A stretch of 64,000 nt of DNA from JALOAT01 sp041685115 (lineage in GTDB: Bacteria > Pseudomonadota > Gammaproteobacteria > Thiohalomonadales > Thiohalomonadaceae), in contig JAWLGK010000002.1 of assembly GCA_041685115.1 (NCBI GenBank), positions 186,001-250,000 of the forward strand, in the 5' to 3' direction. The position numbers were made by a program, and so were the translations under genes. The number at the start of each line of letters is the position of its first letter. The stretch's first letter is position 1. This document shows, one piece after another, positions 44,355-52,979 of this stretch. A model generated the notes under the pieces. The model was not told the DNA's origin, did no database searches, and saw only the letters and a list, made by a program, of their open reading frames with translations.

Positions 44355-45100
44355 GGCGTCAGGCCCGTCCGCACGATCAACAGGCCCGACGGTCGCCGCG
44401 TCTGCGCGTAACCGGGTTGATGCTCGCCCTGGTCGCCGTGACCGTCACGGCCGGCATGGGTGTCCAGCATCTGCTTGAGCCGACGGCCTTGCCGGTACGC
44501 ACCCTGCGGCTTGGCGGTGAGCTCACGCACACCCGCGGCGAACATGTCCGTGCCATTGCACAGGCCCATGCGGCCGGAGGTTTCCTGGCGCTGGACGTGG
44601 ATGTGATGCGGGACGAGATCAATGCGCTGCCATGGGTCCGTGAAGTGGCCGTGCGGCGCATATGGCCGGACGTGGTCGCGGTGGAGTTGCGCGAGCACCA
44701 GGCACTGGCGCGCTGGGGCGAGGCGGCGCTGGTGAGCGCGGAAGGCCACGTGTTTGCACCCGCGGATGCGGAATGGCCGCAAGGCCTGCCGGTGCTGGCA
44801 GGCCCTCAGGACAGCGCGGCCAGTGTGGCCCAGCGTTACCGGGAACTGCGCGAAATCCTCGCGCCGCTCGGCCTCGGCGTGGCGGCCTTGCGCATGAGCG
44901 AACGGCGCGCACTGGAACTGCGCCTCGACAACGGGCTGGTAGTGTTGCTTGGACGCGATGATCCGCAGGCCCGCCTGGAGCGTTTCGTGCGCGTCTATCC
45001 GACCGCGCTGGCGGGCCGCGCCGATGGCATCGCACAGGTGGACCTGCGGTATACAAACGGGTTTGCTGTGGCTTGGAAGAAGCCGAACCCCACGGCCTGA
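44351..45100 (+). CDS. ftsQ: Cell division protein FtsQ
   Basis: 249-aa bitopic divisome scaffold of the FtsQLB complex. A basic cytoplasmic tail and one transmembrane helix (about residues 19-38) are followed by a POTRA domain (VRTLRLGGELTHTRGEHV) and the FtsQ domain (LPWVREVAVRRIWPDVVAVEL, then QALARWGEAALVSAEG). The start is GTG at 44351, overlapping ddl by 4 nt. ftsA begins 15 nt downstream. Confidence 0.96.
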   Translation: MRRQARPHDQQARRSPRLRVTGLMLALVAVTVTAGMGVQHLLEPTALPVRTLRLGGELTHTRGEHVRAIAQAHAAGGFLALDVDVMRDEINALPWVREVAVRRIWPDVVAVELREHQALARWGEAALVSAEGHVFAPADAEWPQGLPVLAGPQDSAASVAQRYRELREILAPLGLGVAALRMSERRALELRLDNGLVVLLGRDDPQARLERFVRVYPTALAGRADGIAQVDLRYTNGFAVAWKKPNPTA

Positions 45101-45115
45101 CGGGGGAAGGAACGC

Positions 45116-46348
45116 ATGTCGAAGAAAACTGAAAAGAATCTGATCGTCGCGCTCGACATCGGCACGTCCAAGGTGGTGAGCATCGTGGGCGAGGTCACAC
45201 CCACCAACGAGGTTGAGATCGTCGGCCTGGGCTCACATCCCTCACGCGGCCTGAAAAAGGGTGTGGTGGTGAATATCGAGTCCACGGTGCAGTCCATTCA
45301 GCGGGCGGTGGAAGAGGCCGAGCTCATGGCGGGCTGCCAAATCCATTCCGTGTACGCCGGCATTGCCGGCAGCCATATCCGCAGCCTCAACTCCCACGGC
45401 ATCGTGGCGATCCGTGAGAAAGAGGTGTCCGTCGGCGACGTGGAACGCGTGATCGACGCGGCCCGTGCGGTGGCGATTCCAGCGGATCAGCAGATTCTTC
45501 ACACCCTGGCCCAGGAGTTCATCATCGACAGCCAGGAAGGCATCAAGGAGCCCGTGGGCATGTCGGGGGTGCGCCTCGAGGCCAAGGTGCATCTGGTCAC
45601 CGGGGCGGTGAGCGCGGTGCAGAACATCGTCAAGTGCGTGCGCCGCTGCGGTCTCGAGGTGGACGACATCGTGCTTGAGCAGCTCGCGTCGGCGTATGCG
45701 GCGCTGTCGGATGACGAAAAGGAACTGGGCGTCTGCCTGGTGGACATCGGCGGAGGCACCACCGACCTCGCCGTGTTCACGGAAGGGGCGATACGCCATA
45801 CCGCGGTGATCCCCATCGCGGGCGATCAGGTCACCAACGACATTGCCGTGGCGCTGCGCACGCCGACCCAGTTCGCCGAGGAGATCAAGGTCAAGTACGC
45901 CTGTGCGCTGACGCAACTGGCCAGTGCCGAAGAAACCATCGAGGTGCCGAGCGTGGGTGACCGGCCGGCGCGCCGTCTGGCCCGCCAGACCCTGGCGGAG
46001 GTGGTCGAGCCACGCTACGAGGAATTGTTCACGCTGGTGCAAGCCGAATTGCGTCGTAGTGGTTTCGAGGACCTGTGCGCGGCCGGTGTGGTGATCACCG
46101 GCGGCACGGCGAAGATGGAAGGTGTCGTCGAACTCGCCGAAGAGATCTTTCACATGCCGGTGCGGCTGGGGGTCCCGCAAGGCGTTGCCGGTCTGGTCGA
46201 TGTGGTACGCAATCCGATTTATTCCACCGGGGTCGGCCTGTTGCTCTATGGCAGACACAACCGGGGCGGTTCCCGCGATCTGCTGCAGAGCGCGGGCGTG
46301 AATGGCATCTGGAAACGCATGAAGCATTGGTTCCAAGGTAATTTCTGA
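45116..46348 (+). CDS. ftsA: Cell division protein FtsA
   Basis: 410-aa actin-like ATPase that tethers FtsZ filaments to the membrane. Phosphate loops LIVALDIGTSKVVSIVG and LVDIGGGTTDLAVF, and VVITGGTAKMEGVVELAE. The C-terminal amphipathic helix (GIWKRMKHWFQGNF) is the membrane-targeting sequence. GGGGAAGG precedes the ATG at 45116. Confidence 0.98.
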   Translation: MSKKTEKNLIVALDIGTSKVVSIVGEVTPTNEVEIVGLGSHPSRGLKKGVVVNIESTVQSIQRAVEEAELMAGCQIHSVYAGIAGSHIRSLNSHGIVAIREKEVSVGDVERVIDAARAVAIPADQQILHTLAQEFIIDSQEGIKEPVGMSGVRLEAKVHLVTGAVSAVQNIVKCVRRCGLEVDDIVLEQLASAYAALSDDEKELGVCLVDIGGGTTDLAVFTEGAIRHTAVIPIAGDQVTNDIAVALRTPTQFAEEIKVKYACALTQLASAEETIEVPSVGDRPARRLARQTLAEVVEPRYEELFTLVQAELRRSGFEDLCAAGVVITGGTAKMEGVVELAEEIFHMPVRLGVPQGVAGLVDVVRNPIYSTGVGLLLYGRHNRGGSRDLLQSAGVNGIWKRMKHWFQGNF

Positions 46349-46393
46349 GCTTCGCCGGGCGCGGGGCCGAATAAAAATCAAGAGGAGATAACA

Positions 46394-47536
46394 ATGTTCG
46401 AACTGATGGATGCGCAGGCGCAAAGCGCCGTGATCAAGGTAGTGGGCGTGGGCGGCGGCGGCGGCAACGCCCTGGAGTACATGGTCGCTTCGAGCATCGA
46501 AGGTGTGGATTTCGTCTGCGCCAACACCGATGCCCAGGCACTCAAGAAGTCCTCGGCTCGCACGGTGCTGCAGCTGGGAAGCACCATCACCAAGGGCCTT
46601 GGCGCGGGCGCCAATCCGGACATCGGCCGACAGGCTGCCATCGAGGATCGTGAACGCATCCAGGAAGTACTCGAAGGGGCGGACATGGTGTTCATCACCG
46701 CTGGCATGGGCGGTGGTACCGGTACCGGCGGCGCACCCATCGTCGCCCAAGTAGCCAAGGAGCTGGGCATCCTTACCGTGGCGGTGGTCACCAAGCCGTT
46801 CCCCTTCGAAGGCAAGAAGCGCATGGATATCGCGCAGAAGGGCATCGAGGAACTCAAGCAGTACGTGGATTCGCTCATCACCATCCCCAACGAGAAGCTC
46901 CTGTCGGTACTCGGCAAGCAGATGACCCTGCTCGACGCCTTCAAAGCCGCCAACAACGTGCTGCTCGGTGCGGTGCAGGGCATTGCGGAACTGATCACGC
47001 GTCCGGGCCTCATCAACGTGGACTTCGCCGACGTGCGCACCGTGATGTCGGAGATGGGCATGGCCATGATGGGTTCCGGCGTGGCGCGCGGCGAAGGTCG
47101 TGCCCGTGCGGCGGCGGAAATGGCCATCTCCAGCCCCTTGCTGGAAGACATCGACCTGTCCGGTGCACGTGGGATTCTGGTGAACGTCACCGCGGGTCTC
47201 GACATGTCCATCGGTGAATTCGAGGAAGTGGGTGTCGCCGTCAAGGAATTCGCCGCCGACAACGCCACCGTGGTGGTGGGAACGGTCATCGATCCGGAGA
47301 TGAGTGACGAACTGCGTGTGACCGTGGTGGCGACCGGTCTGGGGCGCAAGTCCCAGCAGCAGGTCGAGCAGAACCTCAGGGTGGTTGCGACGGCGCGCAA
47401 CGCCACCACGGGCGAAATCGACTACACGCACCTGGAGCGGCCGACCATCCAACGCCTGCGTGAACGGGAGAGGGACCAGGACCCGAACCTGGACCTGCTC
47501 GATATTCCCGCTTTCCTGCGGCGCCAAGCGGACTGA
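46394..47536 (+). CDS. ftsZ: Cell division protein FtsZ
   Basis: 380-aa tubulin homologue that forms the Z ring. GTP-binding residues: VGVGGGGGNALEYM, the tubulin signature AGMGGGTGTGGAP, and T7-loop NVDFADVRTVM. A short linker leads to the C-terminal peptide LLDIPAFLRRQAD, which contacts FtsA, ZipA and ZapD. AGAGGAGA lies 5 nt upstream of the ATG. It is followed by a 157-nt gap before lpxC. Confidence 0.99.
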   Translation: MFELMDAQAQSAVIKVVGVGGGGGNALEYMVASSIEGVDFVCANTDAQALKKSSARTVLQLGSTITKGLGAGANPDIGRQAAIEDRERIQEVLEGADMVFITAGMGGGTGTGGAPIVAQVAKELGILTVAVVTKPFPFEGKKRMDIAQKGIEELKQYVDSLITIPNEKLLSVLGKQMTLLDAFKAANNVLLGAVQGIAELITRPGLINVDFADVRTVMSEMGMAMMGSGVARGEGRARAAAEMAISSPLLEDIDLSGARGILVNVTAGLDMSIGEFEEVGVAVKEFAADNATVVVGTVIDPEMSDELRVTVVATGLGRKSQQQVEQNLRVVATARNATTGEIDYTHLERPTIQRLRERERDQDPNLDLLDIPAFLRRQAD

Positions 47537-47693
47537 AAGGCACTGATTCAAGTCAGAAGGCGGAAGAGACGATAAAGGGGTAGGAACGGGAAACGGGTGT
47601 GAACCCGTTCACTAGGCAGGGGTATGGCCCTGTGTTACCATTTGTCACGATTTTTGTCACCTTAAGATAAATCAAAGGCTTACAGGCCGATCC
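47537..47693 (+). promoter_or_regulatory. ftsZ-lpxC intergenic region with inverted repeats and a possible lpxC promoter
   Basis: This AT-rich gap has the perfect inverted repeat GTGAACCCGTTCAC at 47599-47612, nested with AACGGG (47585) that can pair with CCCGTT. Downstream, TTGTCA at 47642 and TAAGAT at 47663 could be a weak promoter with 15-nt spacing. A partial terminator followed by a separate lpxC promoter is the likely reading, but neither is proven. Confidence 0.45.
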
Positions 47694-48605
47694 ATGATCC
47701 GCCAGCGCACACTGAAGAACATCATCCGGGCAACCGGGGTCGGTCTCCATACGGGCGAGAAGGTCTACCTGACCCTGCGTCCCGCCCCCGTCAATACGGG
47801 TATCGTGTTCCGCCGCGTCGATCTGGAAGGCGAGGTGGAGATTCCGGCCAACGCCGAGAACGTGGGCGACACCACCCTGTCGACCACGTTGATCAAAGAC
47901 GGTGTGCGGATTTCCACCGTAGAGCACCTGCTGTCGGCCATGGCCGGCATGGGTATCGACAACGCCTACGTGGACGTGAGCGCCCCGGAAGTTCCCATCA
48001 TGGATGGCAGTGCGGGTCCGTTCGTATTCCTGCTGCAGTCCGCCGGTATCGTGGAGCAGGAGGCGCCCAAGCGTTTCATCCGCATCAAGCGCAGCATCCT
48101 CGTCGAGGATGGCGACAAGTGGGCGCGCTTCGATCCCTTTGAAGGTTTCAAGGTTTCCTTCCGCATTGCCTTCGACCATCCGGCGTTTTCCGGTCGCAGC
48201 CAGCACGCTGAAGTGGATTTCTCGACTACTTCGTTCGTGAAAGAGGTCAGCCGGGCGCGTACCTTCGGCTTCATGAGCCAGCTCGAGGCCCTGCGCGCGC
48301 GCAACCTCGCCCTGGGCGGCAGCCTGGACAACGCCATCGTGGTGGATGAGTACCGCGTCCTCAACGAGGACGGCCTCCGCTACGAGGACGAATTCGTCAA
48401 GCACAAGATCCTCGATTCCATCGGCGACTTGTACCTGCTGGGCTGCAGCCTCATCGGCGCGTTCACCGGCTACAAGTCCGGCCATGCGCTCAACAACCGT
48501 TTGCTGCTCGCCCTTATCGCTGATGAGACCGCCTGGGAACAGGTGACCTTCGACGACCCGCAGCAGGCGCCGATCTCCTACATCCAGCCCGTCGCCGTCA
48601 GCTAG
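47694..48605 (+). CDS. lpxC: UDP-3-O-acyl-GlcNAc deacetylase LpxC
   Basis: 303-aa zinc amidase, the committed step of lipid A synthesis. Metal ligands: STVEHLLSAM (His near 79) and KHKILDSIGD (His and Asp near 238-242). The C-terminal IGAFTGYKSGHALNNRLL with the catalytic His is intact. Length is typical. It ends the dcw cluster. Its stop overlaps the stop of the convergent dciA-like gene, so the two share bases. Confidence 0.98.
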   Translation: MIRQRTLKNIIRATGVGLHTGEKVYLTLRPAPVNTGIVFRRVDLEGEVEIPANAENVGDTTLSTTLIKDGVRISTVEHLLSAMAGMGIDNAYVDVSAPEVPIMDGSAGPFVFLLQSAGIVEQEAPKRFIRIKRSILVEDGDKWARFDPFEGFKVSFRIAFDHPAFSGRSQHAEVDFSTTSFVKEVSRARTFGFMSQLEALRARNLALGGSLDNAIVVDEYRVLNEDGLRYEDEFVKHKILDSIGDLYLLGCSLIGAFTGYKSGHALNNRLLLALIADETAWEQVTFDDPQQAPISYIQPVAVS

Positions 48606-49051
48606 TTGCGGCGGTGGGCGGCGAGACGGCGTAGGGACGCACGGAGCCTGGGGTCGGAGATCGACTCGGCCGCATCGGCAAGGCAGCGTCCGGCCTCGCC
48701 GGAAATCGCCGGCGGTTGCAGGCGCGGCGGGGGTTGAACCGCAGCGGTTGGCGGCGCCACCCGGACCTGGACGGATACCAGACCCGCCAGTTCGGGCAGT
48801 GTGCGAAGGGTGGCTACCAGTTCGGGCGCGAGATAGTGGGCGCGCATGCGCCAGGCGGGGGAGTCCGCCTGGAGCACCAGGACGCCGCCCCGGAGATTGG
48901 CCACGCGCAGGTGCGGGGCAAGGGTGGCCGGCAGGTGTCTCGCCACCAGTTGATTTACGAGGGTCAACCGGCGGGCCCGATCGATGAGATGTTGTAGGCC
49001 GGCGGCAAGGCCCAGTTGATCGGCACGACGAGGCTTGCTCAAGAGGGGCAC
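48602..49051 (-). CDS. DciA-like protein (DUF721)
   Basis: 149 aa. The N-terminal half is a DUF721/DciA domain: LQHLIDRARRLTLVNQLVARHLP, then HLRVANLRGGVLVLQADSPAWRMRAHYL. DciA is the ancestral loader or operator of the replicative helicase DnaB in bacteria lacking DnaC, so the window organism probably uses DciA. The C-terminal part is Pro-rich then helical. The position between lpxC and an M23 peptidase/secA matches Pseudomonas-type genomes. Confidence 0.88.
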   Translation of the reverse strand: MPLLSKPRRADQLGLAAGLQHLIDRARRLTLVNQLVARHLPATLAPHLRVANLRGGVLVLQADSPAWRMRAHYLAPELVATLRTLPELAGLVSVQVRVAPPTAAVQPPPRLQPPAISGEAGRCLADAAESISDPRLRASLRRLAAHRRN

Positions 49052-49114
49052 CAGAAAAGTAACAAAACGATCCGAATGATCCGGGCGACCGGTTCGGAAG
49101 TAAAGGTCCCTATC

Positions 49115-50035
49115 ATGAACATTCTATTTTTGACCAAGTGCCACACGCGTTCCCGCTGTCTGAATCTGGGCAGGAACGGTGTCGTCGTGGCAGCCATCGC
49201 GATTTTCATCATTCTTCCGCTCGCGGGGGGGCTGGCCGGCTATCACGTCGGCATACGGGCATCGGAACCCCATGCCCTGTCCGCGGCCTGGGCCAAGGAA
49301 ATGGAGGCACAGCGCGCGGCCATCGACGAGGCCCAGCGGGTCGCCCAGGAAAACCTGAACGCACTCGCGCTGCGCCTTGGCCAGATGCAGGCGCACGTTA
49401 TCCGCCTCGACGCCCTGGGCCAGCGGCTGACCCGCATGGCCAACCTCGAAGACGGCGAATTCGATTTTGAAAATCCCCCCGGCCAGGGCGGTCCGGTGAC
49501 CACAGACGGCCCAGAACGGCTGGAGATCGCCGACTTCATCGCACAGCTCGGCGACCTGTCGCAGAAACTTGACGACCGCGGCCAGCAGCTCGACGTCCTC
49601 GAGACCATGCTCATCAACCGCAACATGCAGGCCGAGGTGTTTCCCGCCGGTCGACCCGCCAAGGGCGGCTGGATCTCGTCCTATTTCGGTATCCGTAACG
49701 ACCCTTTTACCGGGCGCCCGCACCGTCACAACGGCATTGATCTGGCGGGCAAGGAAGGTTCGGAGGTGATTGCGGTGGCCTCGGGGGTGGTGACCTGGGC
49801 GGGTGAGCGCTACGGCTACGGCAACCTGGTCGAGGTCACCCACGGTAACGGCTACGTCACCCGCTACGGGCACAACAAGGACATCGTGGTACAGCTCGGC
49901 GAGCCGGTCCGCAAGGGCCAAGCCGTGGCCACCATGGGCTCCACCGGCCGCTCCACCGGACCGCACATCCATTTCGAGGTGCTGCGTAACGGTGTCCACG
50001 TGGACCCGCTCAGCTATATCCAGGCGGCGCGCTGA
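49115..50035 (+). CDS. M23-family peptidoglycan endopeptidase, membrane-anchored
   Basis: 306-aa protein with a short cytoplasmic tail, one transmembrane helix (residues 23-45), a coiled-coil region (about 60-130) and a C-terminal LytM/M23 domain. The zinc ligands are in HRHNGIDL (His and Asp) and PHIHFEVL (H-x-H), so the domain should be catalytically active. I chose the ATG at 49115 to give normal topology; the longer frame from 49016 overlaps the divergent dciA-like gene. It lies where enterics have secM, between lpxC and secA, but shares no features with SecM. Confidence 0.9.
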   Translation: MNILFLTKCHTRSRCLNLGRNGVVVAAIAIFIILPLAGGLAGYHVGIRASEPHALSAAWAKEMEAQRAAIDEAQRVAQENLNALALRLGQMQAHVIRLDALGQRLTRMANLEDGEFDFENPPGQGGPVTTDGPERLEIADFIAQLGDLSQKLDDRGQQLDVLETMLINRNMQAEVFPAGRPAKGGWISSYFGIRNDPFTGRPHRHNGIDLAGKEGSEVIAVASGVVTWAGERYGYGNLVEVTHGNGYVTRYGHNKDIVVQLGEPVRKGQAVATMGSTGRSTGPHIHFEVLRNGVHVDPLSYIQAAR

Positions 50036-50208
50036 ACCAATCCGCAGCGGGCCGGTCAGTGTTTAAGACCGGCCAATCCACAGCATCTCAAGGGCGCGTC
50101 GCCCTCCAGTGTGCTCCCCGCGAGTACCCGCAAGCGCGCTCCTGGCGCGCCGTAACCCGGCCGAGTGCGGTATCATTCCCTGAATTTTTGCCCACCACGT
50201 AGGATTCC

Positions 50209-52920
50209 ATGGTAAGTCTGTTGCTGAACAAGATTTTCGGCAGCCGTAACGAGCGGATCGTAAAACGGCTTGGCAAGACGGTTGCGCAAATCAATGCGCT
50301 CGAACCGGCGATGCAGGCGCTTTCGGATGAAGCCCTCGGCGCCAAGACGGTGGAATTCCGCGATAGGCTTGCGGCGGGCACCGCCCTCGACGATCTCTTG
50401 CCCGAGGCCTTTGCCGTGGTGCGCGAGGCCAGTCGCCGCGTGCTCGGCATGCGTCACTACGACGTTCAGCTCATCGGTGGCATGGTCCTCAACAGCGGAA
50501 AAATCGCTGAAATGCGCACCGGCGAAGGCAAAACGCTGGTTGCCACCCTCGCTGCCTACCTAAACGCGCTGCCCGGTAAGGGCGTACACGTCATTACCGT
50601 GAACGATTACCTGGCACGCCGCGACTCCCAGTGGATGGGGCGCCTGTACAACTTCCTCGGCCTCACGGTTGGGGTGGCAGTGGCCGGGATGGATTCCGCC
50701 GCCAAGCGCGAAGCCTATGCCGCGGACATCACCTACGGAACGAACAATGAGTTCGGGTTCGATTATCTGCGCGACAACATGGCCTTCACGCTCGCCGAAA
50801 AGGTTCAACGCGAACTCAACTACACCATCATTGACGAGGTGGACTCGATCCTTATCGATGAGGCGCGCACGCCACTCATCATTTCCGGCCCGGCGGAAGA
50901 CAGCTCGGATCTGTATCAGCGCATCAACACGCTCATCCCGAATCTGCACAAGCAGGAATCGGAAGAGGTCCCGGGTGACTACACGGTCGACGAGAAGGCC
51001 AAGCAGGTATACCTGACCGAGCAAGGCCATCAGCACGTGGAAGATCTGCTGCTGGAAACCGGCATTCTGCGCGAAGGTGAGAGCCTGTACGATGCCGCCA
51101 ACATCGGCCTGATGCACCACTTGAATGCTGCGCTGCGCGCCCACGTGCTGTACCACCGTGATGTGGAGTACATCGTACGGAACGATGAAATCGTCATCGT
51201 GGACGAATTTACGGGCCGCACCATGCCTGGCCGGCGCTGGTCCGACGGACTACATCAGGCAGTGGAGGCGAAGGAAGGCGTAAAGATCCAGAGCGAGAAC
51301 CAGACGCTCGCCTCGATCACCTTCCAGAACTATTTCCGCCTGTACAACAAGCTAGCCGGCATGACCGGTACGGCGGACACGGAAGCCTTCGAATTCCAGC
51401 AGATCTACGGCCTGGAAGTGGTGGTGATTCCCACCAACAAGCCGATGATCCGCAACGACATGGGCGATCTCGTGTACCTCACGGCGCGCGAGAAGTTCGA
51501 TGCTGTCATCGAAGACATCAAGGATTGCACAAAGCGCGGCCAGCCCGTGTTGGTGGGCACCACGTCCATCGAGATCTCCGAGTACCTTGCCAAGCTGTTG
51601 AAGAAGGAGGGCATCAAGCACGAGGTGCTGAATGCCAAGCAGCATGAGCGCGAGGCGGACATCGTTGCCCAGGCTGGCCGTCCCGGAGCCGTGACCATTG
51701 CGACGAACATGGCCGGCCGAGGCACTGACATCGTCCTGGGTGGCAATCCCGATGCGGAAATCGCCGCCCTGGGCGACGTGGATGCGGACACCGCGCAAGG
51801 GGTTCGTGACGAGTGGCGTCAGCGCCACGATCAGGTTCTCGCCGCCGGCGGTTTGCACATCATCGGTACCGAACGTCACGAGTCGCGCCGCGTCGACAAT
51901 CAGCTGCGCGGCCGTGCCGGTCGTCAGGGCGATCCGGGTTCGAGCCGTTTCTATCTGTCGCTCGAAGACAGCCTCATGCGTATCTTCGCCTCCGATCGCG
52001 TGGCAGGTCTGATGCAGCGCCTGGGCATGCAGGAAGGCGAGGCCATCGAGCATCCCTGGGTGACCAAGGCTATCGAGAACGCCCAGCGCAAGGTGGAAGG
52101 CCACAACTTCGACATCCGCAAGCAGTTGCTCGAGTACGACGACGTCGCGAACGATCAGCGCAAGGTCATCTACGAGCAGCGCAACGAGCTCATGGCCGCG
52201 GAGGATATCTCCGAAACCATCGCTGCCATTCGCGAGGATGTGCTGAACGACGTCATCGACCAGTACATCCCGCGGCAGAGCCTGGAGGAGCAGTGGGATA
52301 TTGCCGGGCTCACCGAGGCGCTGGATCGGGAATTCGGTTTGCGTCTGGATGTCCAGGGCTGGCTCGATACCGATCACGACCTGCACGAGGAGACGCTGCG
52401 TGAGCGCGTTCTGGAGGAGATGGTGCAGGTGGCAAAGCAGAAAGAGGACATGGCCGGTACGGCGGTGATGCGCCATTTCGAAAAGGCCGTGATGTTGCAG
52501 GTGCTCGACGGCCTCTGGAAAGAGCATCTTGCTGCCATGGACTATCTGCGCCAGGGTATTCATCTGCGCGGTTACGCGCAGAAGAACCCAAAGCAGGAGT
52601 ACAAGCGTGAGGCGTTCGTGCTGTTCGGGCAGCTCCTGGAGCGTATCAAGCATGACGTGATCGCCTTGGTATCGCGCGTTCAGGTCCGTGCACCCGAGGA
52701 CGTCGAGGCGGTCGAGGAACAGCGTCGCGCGGCGGCGCCGGTGCAGTACGAACATGCACCCGCGGCATCGTTCAACCCGCCGCAGGACGAGCCCGTTTCG
52801 GAAGCCGCTGGCGAGGCGCCGCAGCCGTTCGTGCGCGAGGCACGCAAGATCGGTCGCAACGAACCGTGCCCGTGTGGTTCCGGTAAGAAATTCAAACAGT
52901 GCCACGGGCGGCTAGCCTGA
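50209..52920 (+). CDS. secA: Preprotein translocase ATPase SecA
   Basis: 903-aa motor that pushes preproteins through SecYEG. Walker A MRTGEGKTLVATL, DEAD-type DEVDSILIDEARTP, the preprotein-crosslinking domain, and NBD2 GTDIVLGGNP with QLRGRAGRQGDPGSSRF. The C-terminal zinc finger CPCGSGKKFKQCHG, the SecB and lipid contact, is intact. The start is the ATG at 50209. A 173-nt gap precedes it, in which I see no SecM-like arrest gene. An intrinsic terminator follows. Confidence 0.99.
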   Translation: MVSLLLNKIFGSRNERIVKRLGKTVAQINALEPAMQALSDEALGAKTVEFRDRLAAGTALDDLLPEAFAVVREASRRVLGMRHYDVQLIGGMVLNSGKIAEMRTGEGKTLVATLAAYLNALPGKGVHVITVNDYLARRDSQWMGRLYNFLGLTVGVAVAGMDSAAKREAYAADITYGTNNEFGFDYLRDNMAFTLAEKVQRELNYTIIDEVDSILIDEARTPLIISGPAEDSSDLYQRINTLIPNLHKQESEEVPGDYTVDEKAKQVYLTEQGHQHVEDLLLETGILREGESLYDAANIGLMHHLNAALRAHVLYHRDVEYIVRNDEIVIVDEFTGRTMPGRRWSDGLHQAVEAKEGVKIQSENQTLASITFQNYFRLYNKLAGMTGTADTEAFEFQQIYGLEVVVIPTNKPMIRNDMGDLVYLTAREKFDAVIEDIKDCTKRGQPVLVGTTSIEISEYLAKLLKKEGIKHEVLNAKQHEREADIVAQAGRPGAVTIATNMAGRGTDIVLGGNPDAEIAALGDVDADTAQGVRDEWRQRHDQVLAAGGLHIIGTERHESRRVDNQLRGRAGRQGDPGSSRFYLSLEDSLMRIFASDRVAGLMQRLGMQEGEAIEHPWVTKAIENAQRKVEGHNFDIRKQLLEYDDVANDQRKVIYEQRNELMAAEDISETIAAIREDVLNDVIDQYIPRQSLEEQWDIAGLTEALDREFGLRLDVQGWLDTDHDLHEETLRERVLEEMVQVAKQKEDMAGTAVMRHFEKAVMLQVLDGLWKEHLAAMDYLRQGIHLRGYAQKNPKQEYKREAFVLFGQLLERIKHDVIALVSRVQVRAPEDVEAVEEQRRAAAPVQYEHAPAASFNPPQDEPVSEAAGEAPQPFVREARKIGRNEPCPCGSGKKFKQCHGRLA

Positions 52921-52928
52921 ATCTTCCT

Positions 52929-52960
52929 GCGAAGGGCCCGAACGGGCCCTTCGCGATTTT
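52929..52960 (+). terminator. Intrinsic terminator of secA
   Basis: GCGAAGGGCCCG / CGGGCCCTTCGC stem (12 bp) with a 2-nt AA spacer, followed by GATTTTGC. Placed 8 nt after the secA stop and 20 nt before argJ. Confidence 0.85.
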
Positions 52961-52979
52961 GCTTCCGGGAGTTCGATGA

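Noticed and set aside
45242..47551. 769-aa minus-strand open frame opposite ftsA and ftsZ
   Set aside because: His-rich shadow spanning two certain genes; no domain or start signal.
47537..47693. Regulatory RNA between ftsZ and lpxC
   Set aside because: Short inverted repeats and AT-rich DNA are explained by a weak terminator plus promoter; no conserved riboswitch core seen.
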